Source: Sulfurivermis sp040755915
GTDB taxonomy: Bacteria; Pseudomonadota; Gammaproteobacteria; Thiohalomonadales; Thiohalomonadaceae
Length of the DNA stretch: 64,000 nucleotides
Assembly: GCA_040755915.1 (NCBI GenBank)
Contig: JBFLWM010000035.1
Location: 1 to 64,000 of the forward strand
Reading direction: 5' to 3'
The notes under the pieces are model-generated. The model was not told where the DNA came from. It ran no database searches and saw only the letters and a list, made by a program, of their open reading frames with translations. Below, in pieces: positions 42,535 through 52,136 of the stretch (position 1 is the stretch's first letter; each line of letters opens with the position of its first letter). Position numbers and translations under genes: made by a program.

Positions 42535-44055
42535 TCAGGTCAGACGTTTGCGTTCGTTGGACGGCGGGATGTTCATGGCTTCGCGGTATTTGGCGACGGT
42601 ACGACGGGCCACGTTAATCCCCTGTTTGCAAAGCACTTCGGCGATCTTGCTGTCGCTGAGCGGCTTGGCCGGATTTTCCTCGGCGATCATGTTCTTGATA
42701 AATGCCCGTATGGCGGTGGATGAGCACTCGCCTCCGCTGGCGGTGCTGACGTGACTGGAGAAGAAATACTTCAGCTCGAAAATCCCGCGCGGGGTGTGCA
42801 TGTATTTCTTGGTGGTCACGCGGGAGATGGTGGATTCGTGCATGCCCACCTCCTGGGCAATATCATGCAGCACCAGCGCCTTCATTGCCACCTCGCCTTG
42901 CTCCAGGAAGCCGCGCTGGTGCTCGACGATGCAGCTGGCCACCTTGAGCAGGGTCTCGTTGCGGCTCTGCAGGCTCTTGATGAACCAGCGCGCCTCCTGC
43001 AGGTGGTTTTTCAGGGTGGTGTTGTCGCTGGCCGAGCCGGCCTGCTTCATCAGCCCGGCGTAGGTGGCGTTGATGCGCAGGCGCGGTGCCGCCTCCGGGT
43101 TCAGCTCCACGCGCCAGGCGCCCTTGACCTTGCGCACGATGACGTCGGGGACGATGTATTCGGTACGGGCGCTGGAGATCTGCGCGCCGGGGCGCGGGTT
43201 GAGCGACTGGATCAGCTTGATGATGCGGCCCAGTTCCTCGTCCTCCAGCTTGAGGCGGCGCTTGAGCTGGTTGTAGTCGCGCCCGGCCAGCAGGTCGAAA
43301 TGGTCGCTGAGCAGCTGCACTGCGGCTGCGCGCTGCGGGGTATCCTCCGGCAGCTGGCGTAGCTGCAGCAGCAGGCTTTCGCGCAGGTCACGCGCCGCCA
43401 CCCCCGGCGGGTCGAGGTTCTGCACCGCGTGCAGCACCGCCTCCACCTCGTCCGGGTCGATGTCGAATTCCCCGCGCAGGCCTTCATACAGCTCCTCCAG
43501 CGGCACGCTGAGGAAGCCGTCGTCGTCCACCGCATCGACGATGGCCTCGGCGATGGCGCGGTCGGTGTCGCTCATGGGCATCAGGCGCAGCTGCCAGGTG
43601 AGGTGTTCCTGCAGGGTTTCGCCCGAGGTGTCGCCGTAGTCGGTGTCGTAGTCCTCGCTGTCGTAGCTGGAGGCGCCGCCGCTGTTGATGTTGTCGTAGA
43701 TGTCTTCCCAGGCGCTGTCCACCGGCAGTTCGTCGGGGATGTCGCTGCTGGTCTGCAGTTCCAGGTCGTGCTCGGCGGCGGGGGCCTCGTGGCGCGGCTC
43801 GGCCTCCGCCACTTCGCTGTCGGGGTAGCTGTCCGCTTCCGGCGCCGGCGCGACGGCTTCGTCACCCGCGTCGAGACCCTCCAGGCCCTCGTCCTCGCCC
43901 TCCTCGGCCAGTTCCAGCATGACGTTGGATTCCAGCGCCTGCTGCACCTCCATCTGCAGCTCGAGCGTCGACAGCTGCAACAGGCGGATCGCCTGCTGCA
44001 GTTGCGGGGTCATGGTGAGCTGCTGACCGAGCCGGAGCTGTAATGACTGTTTCAT
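42535..44055 (-). CDS. rpoN: RNA polymerase sigma-54 factor
   Basis: A 506-residue sigma factor. Region I is the glutamine-rich start (QLRLGQQLTMTPQLQQAIRLLQLSTLELQ). An acidic region II follows (about residues 48-145). Region III holds the core-binding and helix-turn-helix parts (MHESTISRVTTKKYMHTPRG), and the C-terminal RpoN box is ARRTVAKYRE. It would recognise the promoter at 5499-5514 upstream of amt. It lies between lptB and hpf in the usual order. Confidence 0.96.
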   Translation of the reverse strand: MKQSLQLRLGQQLTMTPQLQQAIRLLQLSTLELQMEVQQALESNVMLELAEEGEDEGLEGLDAGDEAVAPAPEADSYPDSEVAEAEPRHEAPAAEHDLELQTSSDIPDELPVDSAWEDIYDNINSGGASSYDSEDYDTDYGDTSGETLQEHLTWQLRLMPMSDTDRAIAEAIVDAVDDDGFLSVPLEELYEGLRGEFDIDPDEVEAVLHAVQNLDPPGVAARDLRESLLLQLRQLPEDTPQRAAAVQLLSDHFDLLAGRDYNQLKRRLKLEDEELGRIIKLIQSLNPRPGAQISSARTEYIVPDVIVRKVKGAWRVELNPEAAPRLRINATYAGLMKQAGSASDNTTLKNHLQEARWFIKSLQSRNETLLKVASCIVEHQRGFLEQGEVAMKALVLHDIAQEVGMHESTISRVTTKKYMHTPRGIFELKYFFSSHVSTASGGECSSTAIRAFIKNMIAEENPAKPLSDSKIAEVLCKQGINVARRTVAKYREAMNIPPSNERKRLT

Positions 44056-44151
44056 TGGGTTATTGGCGCGCCGGGAGGCGGGAAGGCAATTCTACCGCAA
44101 AGAGCGTGCCAGAGTAAGGAAGAACACGGATGGAGGCAGCTGCGGATGCGG

Positions 44152-44879
<728 letters not shown>

Positions 44880-44883
<4 letters not shown>

Positions 44884-45389
44884 GGTTTCTTCTCCCCTTC
44901 GGTGCGCGGCTGGATGACGGCATGGACACGGCCGCTGCCGTTGTCCTGGCCGCTGGCCTGCACCCGGCTCTGCACGATGTCGTAGTCGATGCGCTCGCCG
45001 CTGAAGCGGTCGCCGCCCTGCTGGACCCAGGCGGCGCCGCGCAGATGCAGGCGATCTTCGCTGGCGCGGTAGTCGAGCTGCAGGGCCTCGCCCTCGACGT
45101 CCGCCGTGGCGCCCTCCGGGCGCTGGCGGAAGCGCACCGGCCGGCCCTCCGCCTCGAGGCGATCCAGTTCGTCGTTGCTGCGGTAGACCTTGAGCAGGTC
45201 GGCCTCCATGTGCAGCGTGCCCTGATCCAGCACCACATTGCCGCGGTAGGTGCTGACCCCGCTGCGGTTGTCCATTTCCGCCCAGTCGGCACGCACGTGG
45301 ATGGGTTGCTGGCGGTCGCTCTCCAGGGCGGCGGCCAGGCCCGGCAGGGCGAGCAGGAGGCAGCCGAGAAGCTTAAGGTGACGGGACAT
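44880..45389 (-). CDS. lptA: LPS transport periplasmic protein LptA
   Basis: A 169-residue periplasmic bridge protein with a signal peptide (MSRHLKLLGCLLLALPGLAAA). The OstA/LptA jellyroll shows IHVRADWAEMDNRSGVSTYRGNVVLDQGTLHMEADLLKVY near the start. It passes LPS from LptC to LptD. It is coupled to lptC (17-base overlap) and lptB (four-base overlap). Confidence 0.94.
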
Positions 45390-45936
45390 AATTCCCCCTG
45401 ACCTGGGCCAGCAGCACCAGGCGCTCTTCCTTCATGTAGGCGCGCATGCCGACGGCGTCGACACGGCCCTCCGGGTTGGTGATGGTGACCGGGGCATCGG
45501 TTTCGGCGTAGCGCTCCTTCGGCCGCAGCAGCATGGCGTCGGTGGTGAGCACCAGCAGGCCGCCCGCGTCCTCGCGGGTCATTCGTACGCCGCCGGACAG
45601 CTGCACCTCCCTGCCGTCGCCGCTGACCAGGCCGCGGGCGGCGTCGATCTGCCAGGGCGGCGTGTCGTCCGCCGTGTCGTACAGCGTCATGCGCGGCTCG
45701 GTCAGGTCCATCGAGCCGTCATCGGCGTAGCGCAGCATGAATTCGGCGGCCAGGCGCTGGTCCGGCCGGCCCTCCAGGTTCATGGTGGTGGTGATGAAGT
45801 CGCGCAGAAAATATTCCGGCACGTGCCTTGCCTCGGCGGCACGCTCGCGCTCGGTCTCCTCGCGCCGGCTGAACAGCCAGTGGGCGAGGAGGGCGAGGGC
45901 GACCAGCACCGTGACGGCAAGGAGGCGGCGGTTCAT
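45373..45936 (-). CDS. lptC: LPS export protein LptC
   Basis: A 187-residue bitopic inner-membrane protein with one N-terminal helix (residues 5-20, LAVTVLVALALLAHWLF) and a periplasmic LptC fold (YFLRDFITTTMNLEGRPDQRLAAEFMLRYADDGSMDLTEPRMTLY). It receives LPS from LptBFG and hands it to LptA. The start overlaps the kdsC stop by four bases. Confidence 0.92.
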   Translation of the reverse strand: MNRRLLAVTVLVALALLAHWLFSRREETERERAAEARHVPEYFLRDFITTTMNLEGRPDQRLAAEFMLRYADDGSMDLTEPRMTLYDTADDTPPWQIDAARGLVSGDGREVQLSGGVRMTREDAGGLLVLTTDAMLLRPKERYAETDAPVTITNPEGRVDAVGMRAYMKEERLVLLAQVRGNYVPSP

Positions 45937-46457
45937 GCGAGATAGTGTTGCAGCTGGGCATCAAGCGTGCCCTGCGCGCGCATGATCAGTTCGCACACGT
46001 CGCGCGCCGCGCCGCGACCGCCGCCGTGCTCGCTGATCCAGTGGGCATGCTGTTTGACCAGGGGGTGGGCGTCCTGCACCGCCAGGGCCAGGCCGACGCG
46101 GCGCATCACCGGCAGGTCCACCACATCGTCACCGGTGTAGGCCACCTGATGCGGCGCCAGGCCGAGCTTGGCGATCAGTTCTTCGAAGGCCGGCAGCTTT
46201 TCCAGCTTGCCCTGGTAGACATGACGGATGCCGAGGCTGTCCATGCGGTGTTTGACCACCTGCGAGGTGCGGCCGGTGATGATGCCGATCTCCACGCCGC
46301 TGGCCTGCAGCATCTTCATGCCGTGGCCGTCGCGGGAGTGGAAGGCCTTGTATTCCTGGCCGTCATCGCCCAGGTACAGGCTGCCGTCGGTGAGCACGCC
46401 GTCGACGTCGAAGATCACCAGGCGTATCTGTGCGGCTTTTTCCAGTATGTCCTGCAT
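45933..46457 (-). CDS. kdsC: KDO-8-phosphate phosphatase KdsC
   Basis: A 174-residue HAD-family phosphatase that makes KDO for LPS. The nucleophile motif is FDVDGVLTDG, followed by GIITGRTS and TGDDVVDLPVMRRVGLALAVQDA. It is the short tetrameric type without a cap domain. GGAG lies seven bases before the ATG. It lies downstream of kdsD, with about 130 bases between them. Confidence 0.95.
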   Translation of the reverse strand: MQDILEKAAQIRLVIFDVDGVLTDGSLYLGDDGQEYKAFHSRDGHGMKMLQASGVEIGIITGRTSQVVKHRMDSLGIRHVYQGKLEKLPAFEELIAKLGLAPHQVAYTGDDVVDLPVMRRVGLALAVQDAHPLVKQHAHWISEHGGGRGAARDVCELIMRAQGTLDAQLQHYLA

Positions 46458-46584
46458 CGAGTGCTCCGCTCTTTGTGTTGGGGCCGCGGTCAGAGGGCAG
46501 AAGCACGGTGCCGTGTCTTCTGCGTGGGTTTGGCGGTTTTGTCCTCTGCCGTGCCGCGTTGTTGTTCTGTCGTTCCCGCTGCCC

Positions 46585-47571
46585 TCAGACGACGCCGGCA
46601 CGCAGCAGGTCGTGCATGTTGATGGCTCCGCACAGCACGCCGTCGGCATCGACCACCGGCAGGGCGTTGATGCGTTTCTCGTCCATGATGTGCAGGGCCT
46701 CGGCGGCCAGCAGGTCGGCGCGGATGGTGGTGCAGCCGCGGGTCATCACCTCGACCACCTTCATGCCGGCGATCGCCACCTCGCCGTGGTCGAGCAGGCG
46801 GCGTAGGTCGCCGTCGGTGAAGATGCCGATGATGCGGCCGCTGTCGTCCACCACCGAGGTCATGCCCAGCCCCTTGCGCGTCATTTCCAGCAGGGCATCA
46901 CGCAGCGACGCCTCCGCGCCGACGCGGGGAATGCTCTCGCCGGTGTGCATGATGTCCTCGATGCGCAGCAGCAGGCGGCGGCCCAGGCTGCCGGCCGGGT
47001 GGGACAGGGCGAAGTCTTCGGCGGTGAAGCCGCGTGCCTCCAGCAGGGCCACGGCCAGGGCATCGCCCATGGCCAGGGTGGCGGTGGTGCTGGAGGTGGG
47101 GGCCAGGCCCAGCGGGCAGGCCTCCCGCTCCACGCTGACATCCAGGTTGACCTCGGCGGCCTTGGCCAGACGCGAGCGCGGATTGCCGGTGAGGCTGATG
47201 AGCGGCACGCCGAGGCGCTTGATCAGGGGCAGGATGGTGAGGAGCTCATCGGTTTCGCCCGAGTTGGACAGGGCCAGCACCACATCTTTGGCGGTGATCA
47301 TGCCGAGGTCGCCGTGGCTGGCCTCGCCGGGGTGGACGAAGAAGGCCGGCGAGCCGGTACTGGCCAGGGTGGCGGCGATCTTGGCGCCGATGTGGCCGGA
47401 CTTGCCCATGCCGGTGACCACGATGCGGCCCTCGCAGGCCAGCATGTGGCGGCAGGCACGGGCGAAGCCGGCATCGATGCGCCCGCTGAGGGTGGCCACC
47501 GCCGCGGCCTCGGTCTCCAGCACCGCACGGCCGAGCTGCTGCAGCTTGTCGTCGTCGGCGGGGCGGGTCAT
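46585..47571 (-). CDS. kdsD: D-arabinose 5-phosphate isomerase KdsD
   Basis: A 328-residue enzyme that turns ribulose 5-phosphate into arabinose 5-phosphate, the first step towards KDO. The SIS domain (residues 40-175, GMGKSGHIGAKIAATLASTGSPAFFVHP, ALSNSGETDELL) is followed by two CBS domains (about 205-328). The start overlaps the stop of the HMA gene by four bases, so the two are translationally coupled. Confidence 0.95.
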   Translation of the reverse strand: MTRPADDDKLQQLGRAVLETEAAAVATLSGRIDAGFARACRHMLACEGRIVVTGMGKSGHIGAKIAATLASTGSPAFFVHPGEASHGDLGMITAKDVVLALSNSGETDELLTILPLIKRLGVPLISLTGNPRSRLAKAAEVNLDVSVEREACPLGLAPTSSTTATLAMGDALAVALLEARGFTAEDFALSHPAGSLGRRLLLRIEDIMHTGESIPRVGAEASLRDALLEMTRKGLGMTSVVDDSGRIIGIFTDGDLRRLLDHGEVAIAGMKVVEVMTRGCTTIRADLLAAEALHIMDEKRINALPVVDADGVLCGAINMHDLLRAGVV

Positions 47572-47768
47572 CCGGCCACCGGGTAGCCGAGTTCGGCCAG
47601 CTTGGCGGTGAGGGCGGCGCGATCCAGGCCTTCGCCGCGCACCGTCACCTGTCCGGCCAGGGTCACCTCCACGGCACTGACGCCGGGCAGGTCCTTGAGG
47701 CCGTTGTGGATGTTGGCGACGCAGCCGCCGCACTTGACGTTCTTCACGCTGAACTCTTCCGTTTGCAT
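47568..47768 (-). CDS. Small heavy-metal-associated (HMA) domain protein
   Basis: A 66-residue single HMA domain, as in copper chaperones and mercuric transport proteins. The metal loop is K12-C13-G-G-C16, with Asn-Val in place of the usual methionine before the first cysteine pair. The fold is complete (VSAVEVTLAGQVTVRGEGLDRAALTAKLAELGYPVAG). It is coupled to kdsD by a four-base overlap and sits just downstream of the cation antiporter gene. This place in the kds/lpt cluster is unusual. Copper or zinc trafficking is possible; no metal ATPase is nearby. Confidence 0.85.
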   Translation of the reverse strand: MQTEEFSVKNVKCGGCVANIHNGLKDLPGVSAVEVTLAGQVTVRGEGLDRAALTAKLAELGYPVAG

Positions 47769-47780
47769 CGGTCGCCTCCC

Positions 47781-48773
47781 TTACTGGGTGCTGGCGTGGA
47801 ACAACAGGCCCATGTAGGCGATGAAGCCTATCAGCAGGATGCCGCCCTCCGGCCGGTTGATGCGGCCCTGGCCGCGGAAGCCGTAGGCGAAGGCGAACAG
47901 CAGCACGGTGAAACCGAACATGATGGGGAAGTCGCGCGTCATCACGTCGTCCGGGGTCGCCAGCGGGTGGATCAGGCCGGGCAGGCCGAGCACGGCCAGC
48001 AGATTGAACATATTGGAGCCCAACACGTTGCCGATGGCAATGTCGTCCTCCCCCTTGAGGGCGCCGGTAATGGAGGCCGCCAGTTCCGGCAGGCTGGTGC
48101 CGATGGCGACGATGGTCAGGCCGATGATGAGGTCGGGCACGCCGAAATGCTGCGCCACGTTGACCGCGCCCCACACCAGCAGGCGCGAGCTGAGCAGCAG
48201 GACCACCAGCCCGAACGCCACCCAGAACAGGGCGCGGCCCATGGCCATGTCGGCCGGTATCTCCTCGGCAAATTCATCCTGCAGCGGGTCGCAGGCCTGT
48301 ACCGCCGGGTCGCAGGCACGTTCGCGCAGGCCCAGGCCCACCAGCCAGTACACCATCAGGCCGAAACCGGCCAGCAGGATTACGCCGTCGATACGGCTGA
48401 GCTCGCCATCCAGCAGCAGGATCAGGGCCAGGGTGGTGACGGCGAACAGGATGGGGAACTCGCGGCGCAGGGTTTCCGAATGCACCGACAGCGGGGCGAT
48501 GAGGGCGGTGAGGCCCAGCACCAGGCCGACGTTGGTGATGTTGGAGCCGATGGCATTGCCCACCGCGATGCCGGGATTGCCGGCCCAGGCCGCCATGGCC
48601 GAGACCAGCATCTCCGGCGCCGAGGTGCCGAAGCCGACAATGGTCAGGCCGATGATCAGGGGCGAGACGCCCAGGTTGCGGGCGGTGGCGGCGGCGCCGG
48701 TGACGAAACGGTCGGCGCCCCACACCAGCAGCACGAAGCCGCCGAGGATGGCAAGAAACGAGGTCCAGAGCAT
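47781..48773 (-). CDS. yrbG: Calcium/sodium antiporter YrbG
   Basis: A 330-residue inner-membrane CaCA-family exchanger with about ten helices. The two alpha repeats are visible as GFGTSAPEMLVSAMAAWAGNPGIAVGNAIGSNITNVGLVLG and IGTSLPELAASITGALKGEDDIAIGNVLGSNMFNLLAVLG. The ATG at 48773 is chosen at the first hydrophobic helix. A cytoplasmic loop of about 40 residues in the middle is rich in Cys, Asp and Glu. It heads the kds/lpt gene string as in E. coli. Confidence 0.93.
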   Translation of the reverse strand: MLWTSFLAILGGFVLLVWGADRFVTGAAATARNLGVSPLIIGLTIVGFGTSAPEMLVSAMAAWAGNPGIAVGNAIGSNITNVGLVLGLTALIAPLSVHSETLRREFPILFAVTTLALILLLDGELSRIDGVILLAGFGLMVYWLVGLGLRERACDPAVQACDPLQDEFAEEIPADMAMGRALFWVAFGLVVLLLSSRLLVWGAVNVAQHFGVPDLIIGLTIVAIGTSLPELAASITGALKGEDDIAIGNVLGSNMFNLLAVLGLPGLIHPLATPDDVMTRDFPIMFGFTVLLFAFAYGFRGQGRINRPEGGILLIGFIAYMGLLFHASTQ

Positions 48774-48883
48774 GGTTATCCAGTCGAAAAGGAGAGGCGG
48801 GCATTCTGCCACAAGAGGGGATGGGCGAGATACGAGGGGACTGGGGCGTCGTATCCGGTATCCCCGGGGCGTGGTCAGGGCCG

Positions 48884-49630
48884 TTACTGTGCCGGCGGCT
48901 CATCCGGCGGCAGGTCTTCAAATTCGTCGAAATCGAACTCAGGTGCCGGCGGGTTGCCGTCGTAAACCCGGTTTTCCCGCATCTGCAGCCAGGATTCGCG
49001 CATGAACAGGTAGGGGTCGAGGGCCCCCTGTTCCATCAGGCGGGTGGTGCGCAGCAGGCCGGCGCGGGTGTCCACGGCGCCGAGACCGATGAGGGTATAG
49101 CGGGCCCCGTCGCTCTCCACCTCGTTGAGGAGGTTGAACTGGCTGTAGTCCACCGCCAGGCCGGTGCCGTCGCGCAGGGAGCTGGGACCGAGAATGGGCA
49201 GCACCAGATAGGGGCCGGAGCCCACGCCCCAGTAACCCAGGGTCTGGCCGAAGTCCTCTTCGTGCTTGGTCAGGCCCATGGGGGTGGCGACGTCGATGAG
49301 GCCGCCGATGCCGACGGTGGTGTTCCACAGCAGGCGCGAGAAATCGGAGGCCGCCTGGCGGAACTTCAGCTGCAGCAGGTCGTTGGCCAGGACCACCACA
49401 TCGCCCAGATTGCTGAAGAAATTCGATACACCAGTACGCGCCGTCTGCGGCACCACCTCGACATAGCCTTCGGCCACCGGTTTCAGGATCTTGTTGTCGA
49501 AGTCGGTGTTGAAGTCATACATGCCGCGGTTGAAGCTTTCCCAGGGATCGCGCGGGTCGCGCTCGCCGGGGACGGTGGCGCAGCCGGTGAGGGCGAGGAG
49601 CAGGGGAAGGAGAAGGAAGCGCGGGCTCAC
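48884..49630 (-). CDS. mlaA: Phospholipid-binding lipoprotein MlaA
   Basis: A 248-residue outer-membrane lipoprotein of the Mla pathway that removes misplaced phospholipids from the outer leaflet. The lipobox is L14-T-G-C17. The VacJ body has DPWESFNRGMYDFNTDFDNKILKPVAEGY and TFGYWGVGSGPYLVLPILGPSSLRDG-like blocks (here LGYWGVGSGPYLVLPILG). The acidic proline-rich tail (EFDFDEFEDLPPDEPP) is extra. It lies near, but divergent from, mlaFEDB, whereas in E. coli mlaA is unlinked. Confidence 0.94.
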   Translation of the reverse strand: MSPRFLLLPLLLALTGCATVPGERDPRDPWESFNRGMYDFNTDFDNKILKPVAEGYVEVVPQTARTGVSNFFSNLGDVVVLANDLLQLKFRQAASDFSRLLWNTTVGIGGLIDVATPMGLTKHEEDFGQTLGYWGVGSGPYLVLPILGPSSLRDGTGLAVDYSQFNLLNEVESDGARYTLIGLGAVDTRAGLLRTTRLMEQGALDPYLFMRESWLQMRENRVYDGNPPAPEFDFDEFEDLPPDEPPAQ

Positions 49631-49715
49631 GGTTGGAGGTTTTCTGGTTGGTGTTGGTTTTCGCGTGGAACGAGCGGCACCTTACCTCATTTTTCCTGAA
49701 CCTGAAATCCGGTAG

Positions 49716-49901
49716 TTACTTCGCCTCCGTCTTGGTCGCGCCGCAGCGGGCGCAGCGGTAGAGGGTCACCAGCCGGCCGAGCTTGACGTCGAAGGGGCGG
49801 GCCGTTTGTATCTCCCAGCGGTGAAAGCCGCTCTTGCACAGGGTCTTGCCCTTGTGTTTCTCGGCGGGAGAGGGGCGTTTGAAGGGGAGAATCTCGGCCA
49901 T
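49716..49901 (-). CDS. Small zinc-ribbon-like hypothetical protein
   Basis: A 61-residue basic protein. CKSGFHRWE and, after 24 residues, YRCARCGATKTEAK supply three cysteines and a histidine in a zinc-ribbon-like arrangement. The ATG at 49901 gives the most compact form; a longer frame reaches 49952. No ribosome binding site is obvious. It seems conserved in outline among gammaproteobacteria, but I know no function. Confidence 0.6.
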   Translation of the reverse strand: MAEILPFKRPSPAEKHKGKTLCKSGFHRWEIQTARPFDVKLGRLVTLYRCARCGATKTEAK

Positions 49902-50002
49902 GAACGGCAGTTTCAGGTCTCGGGTGGCAAGTTGCAAGGGGCGCCGGGCCACTGTGTTTATACTTGAGGCCCCGCCAGTTCAAGAGTGCGAAACGCGAAG
50001 TC

Positions 50003-50446
50003 ATGTTTATTGCTGCCTGCGGCTGGGACCACGACGGCTGGTCCGGCTCCTTCTATCCCGACGACCTGCCGCCCGAGTGGCGACTGACCTATTACGGCAA
50101 CGAGTTCCGCGCCGTGGTGGTCCCTGCCGCCCTGTGGCAACGGGCCGATGCGGCGACGGCGGCGCAATGGGTGGCGGATACGGCGGAGGATTTTTGCTTT
50201 CTGCTGGAGGCGGCGAACACACCGCCGCCGGCGACACTGCGGGAGGCACTCGCAGATCGCTATGCTGGCGTGGCGGGCGAAGGGGGGCTTCCCGTGCTGC
50301 GCTGGGAGGGCGGGGCCGATGCCCGCGCCCTGCGTGCCGCCATCGAGGCCCTTCCGGTACACGGCGTGTTGCTGATTGCCGGTGCGCCGCCGTCGCTGCA
50401 AGCCCTGCGCACTGCGCAGACCATCACACAATTGCTCGGTCGCTGA
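50003..50446 (+). CDS. Short DUF72-like protein
   Basis: A 147-residue protein whose start (MFIAACGWDHDGWSGSFYPDDLPPEWRLTYYGNEFRAVVVP) resembles the beginning of DUF72/YecE proteins, which are about 240-300 residues. The barrel appears truncated and the rest (LREALADRYAGVAGEGGLPVLRWEGG) is divergent. The ATG at 50003 is chosen over an upstream in-frame start because it gives the DUF72-like N-terminus. A GC-rich hairpin lies between it and mlaF. Confidence 0.6.
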   Translation: MFIAACGWDHDGWSGSFYPDDLPPEWRLTYYGNEFRAVVVPAALWQRADAATAAQWVADTAEDFCFLLEAANTPPPATLREALADRYAGVAGEGGLPVLRWEGGADARALRAAIEALPVHGVLLIAGAPPSLQALRTAQTITQLLGR

Positions 50447-50503
50447 CGGTTGACGGCGCGGCACAAGTCGCCGACACTGCCGCCTCAACAAGGAGCGTCG
50501 CAT

Positions 50504-50523
50504 GGCCCCCGCCGGGGCCTTTT
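50504..50523 (+). terminator. GC-rich hairpin with short T-tract before mlaF
   Basis: GGCCCC and GGGGCC form a six-base stem with a CGCC loop, followed by TTTTG. It could end transcription of the DUF72-like gene or attenuate entry into mlaF, whose ATG is only seven bases further on. An AAGGAG and an ATG (50502) directly before it could start a 29-codon leader peptide overlapping the mlaF start. Confidence 0.5.
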
Positions 50524-50529
50524 GTTTAT

Positions 50530-51354
50530 ATGACCGAAGACTCGAATTCACCGCTGGTACAGGTTCGCGGGCTGCGCTTTGCGCGCGGTAGCCGCCCCAT
50601 CTTCGACGGCGTCGACCTCGACATCCGTCGCGGCCAGGTCACCGCCATCATGGGGCCGAGCGGCACCGGCAAGACCACCCTGCTCAAGCTCATCGGCGGC
50701 CAGCTGCGCCCCGATGCCGGCAGCATCACCGTCGACGGCCAGGACGTGCACCGCCTCAGCCACCGCGGGCTGTACGACCTGCGCAAGCGCATGGGCATGC
50801 TGTTCCAGTCCGGCGCCCTGCTCACCGACCTCAACGTCTACGAGAACGTCGCCTTTCCGCTGCGCGAGCACACCGACCTGCCGGAGCCGATGATCCGCGA
50901 TCTGGTGCTGATGAAGCTGGAGGCCGTCGGCCTGCGCGGGGCGCGCGGCCTGATGGCCAACGAACTGTCCGGCGGCATGGCGCGCCGCGTCGCCCTGGCC
51001 CGCGCCATCGCCCTGGACCCGATGATGATCATGTACGACGAGCCGTTCACCGGGCAGGACCCCATCTCCATGGGCGTGCTGGTGAAACTGATCCGTTCCC
51101 TCAACGACGCCCTGGGCCTGTCCTCGATCATCGTCTCCCATGACGTGCAGGAGACGGCGGCGATTTCCGATTACATCTACCTGCTGTCCGGCGGCAAGGT
51201 GGTGGCCCACGGCACGCCGGCGGAACTGGGCCGCTCCAGCTCCGACTGGGCGCAGCAGTTCCTGCAGGGGCTGCCCGACGGGCCGGTGCCGTTCCATTAC
51301 CGCGCCGCGCCCTATGCCGAGGACCTGCTGGCCGGGCGCGAGGGGAGGGTTTGA
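50530..51354 (+). CDS. mlaF: Phospholipid ABC transporter ATPase MlaF
   Basis: A 274-residue cytoplasmic ATPase of the MlaFEDB complex. Walker A (GPSGTGKTTLLK), signature (LSGGMARRVALARAI) and Walker B (MIMYDEPFTGQDP) are intact. The start codon has no ribosome binding site of its own; it is preceded by a hairpin and a possible leader peptide. It is coupled to mlaE by a TGATG overlap. Confidence 0.95.
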   Translation: MTEDSNSPLVQVRGLRFARGSRPIFDGVDLDIRRGQVTAIMGPSGTGKTTLLKLIGGQLRPDAGSITVDGQDVHRLSHRGLYDLRKRMGMLFQSGALLTDLNVYENVAFPLREHTDLPEPMIRDLVLMKLEAVGLRGARGLMANELSGGMARRVALARAIALDPMMIMYDEPFTGQDPISMGVLVKLIRSLNDALGLSSIIVSHDVQETAAISDYIYLLSGGKVVAHGTPAELGRSSSDWAQQFLQGLPDGPVPFHYRAAPYAEDLLAGREGRV

Positions 51355-52136
51355 TGCTGGACTGGCTGGCGCAACTGGGCCGTCACGGCCTGAGCTTCTT
51401 CGAGCGCCTCGGGCGCGGCCATCTGCTGCTGCTGGCGTTGCTGCGCGGGGTGCCGGGCCTGGTGCTGCGGCCGCTGCTGGTGGTGCAGCAGGTGTACTCC
51501 ATCGGTGTGCTGTCCCTGCTGATCATCGTGGTGTCCGGCGTGTTCGTCGGCATGGTGCTGGGCCTGCAGCTGTACAACACCCTGGTGGACTTCGGCGCCG
51601 AGGCGTCGCTGGGTCCGGTGATTGCGCTGACCCTGGTGCGCGAGCTGGGTCCGGTGGTGACGGCCCTGCTGTTCGCCGGCCGTGCCGGCTCGGCCCTCAC
51701 CGCCGAGATCGGCCTGATGAAGGCCACCGAGCAGCTGTCCGGCATGGAGATGATGGCGGTGGACCCGGTGAAGCGGGTGCTGGCGCCGCGCTTTCTCGGC
51801 GGTTTCATCGCCATGCCCCTGCTGGCGGCCATCTTCAGCCTGGTCGGTGTCTACGGCGGCTATTTCGTCGGTGTCGGCCTCCTCGGCGTGGACGAGGGCA
51901 GCTACTGGTCGCAGATGCAGTCGATGGTGGATTTCGACGACGATGTGATGAACGGCGTGATCAAGAGCCTGGTATTCGGCGTGGTGGTGACCTGGATCGC
52001 CGTGTTCGAGGGTAATGATGCCGTGCCCACCTCGGAAGGGGTGAGCCGGGCGACGACCCGTACCGTGGTGCATTCCTCCCTGGCGGTGCTGGGACTGGAT
52101 TTCGTGTTGACGGCCCTGATGTTCGGAGTGGACTGA
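51354..52136 (+). CDS. mlaE: Phospholipid ABC transporter permease MlaE
   Basis: A 260-residue inner-membrane permease. Conserved blocks are FVGMVLGLQLYNTLVDFGAEASLG, ELGPVVTALLFAGRAGSALTAEIGLMKATEQLSGMEMMAVDP and the following helices. GGGGAGGG lies upstream of the ATG. It overlaps mlaF and mlaD by a few bases each. Confidence 0.95.
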   Translation: MLDWLAQLGRHGLSFFERLGRGHLLLLALLRGVPGLVLRPLLVVQQVYSIGVLSLLIIVVSGVFVGMVLGLQLYNTLVDFGAEASLGPVIALTLVRELGPVVTALLFAGRAGSALTAEIGLMKATEQLSGMEMMAVDPVKRVLAPRFLGGFIAMPLLAAIFSLVGVYGGYFVGVGLLGVDEGSYWSQMQSMVDFDDDVMNGVIKSLVFGVVVTWIAVFEGNDAVPTSEGVSRATTRTVVHSSLAVLGLDFVLTALMFGVD

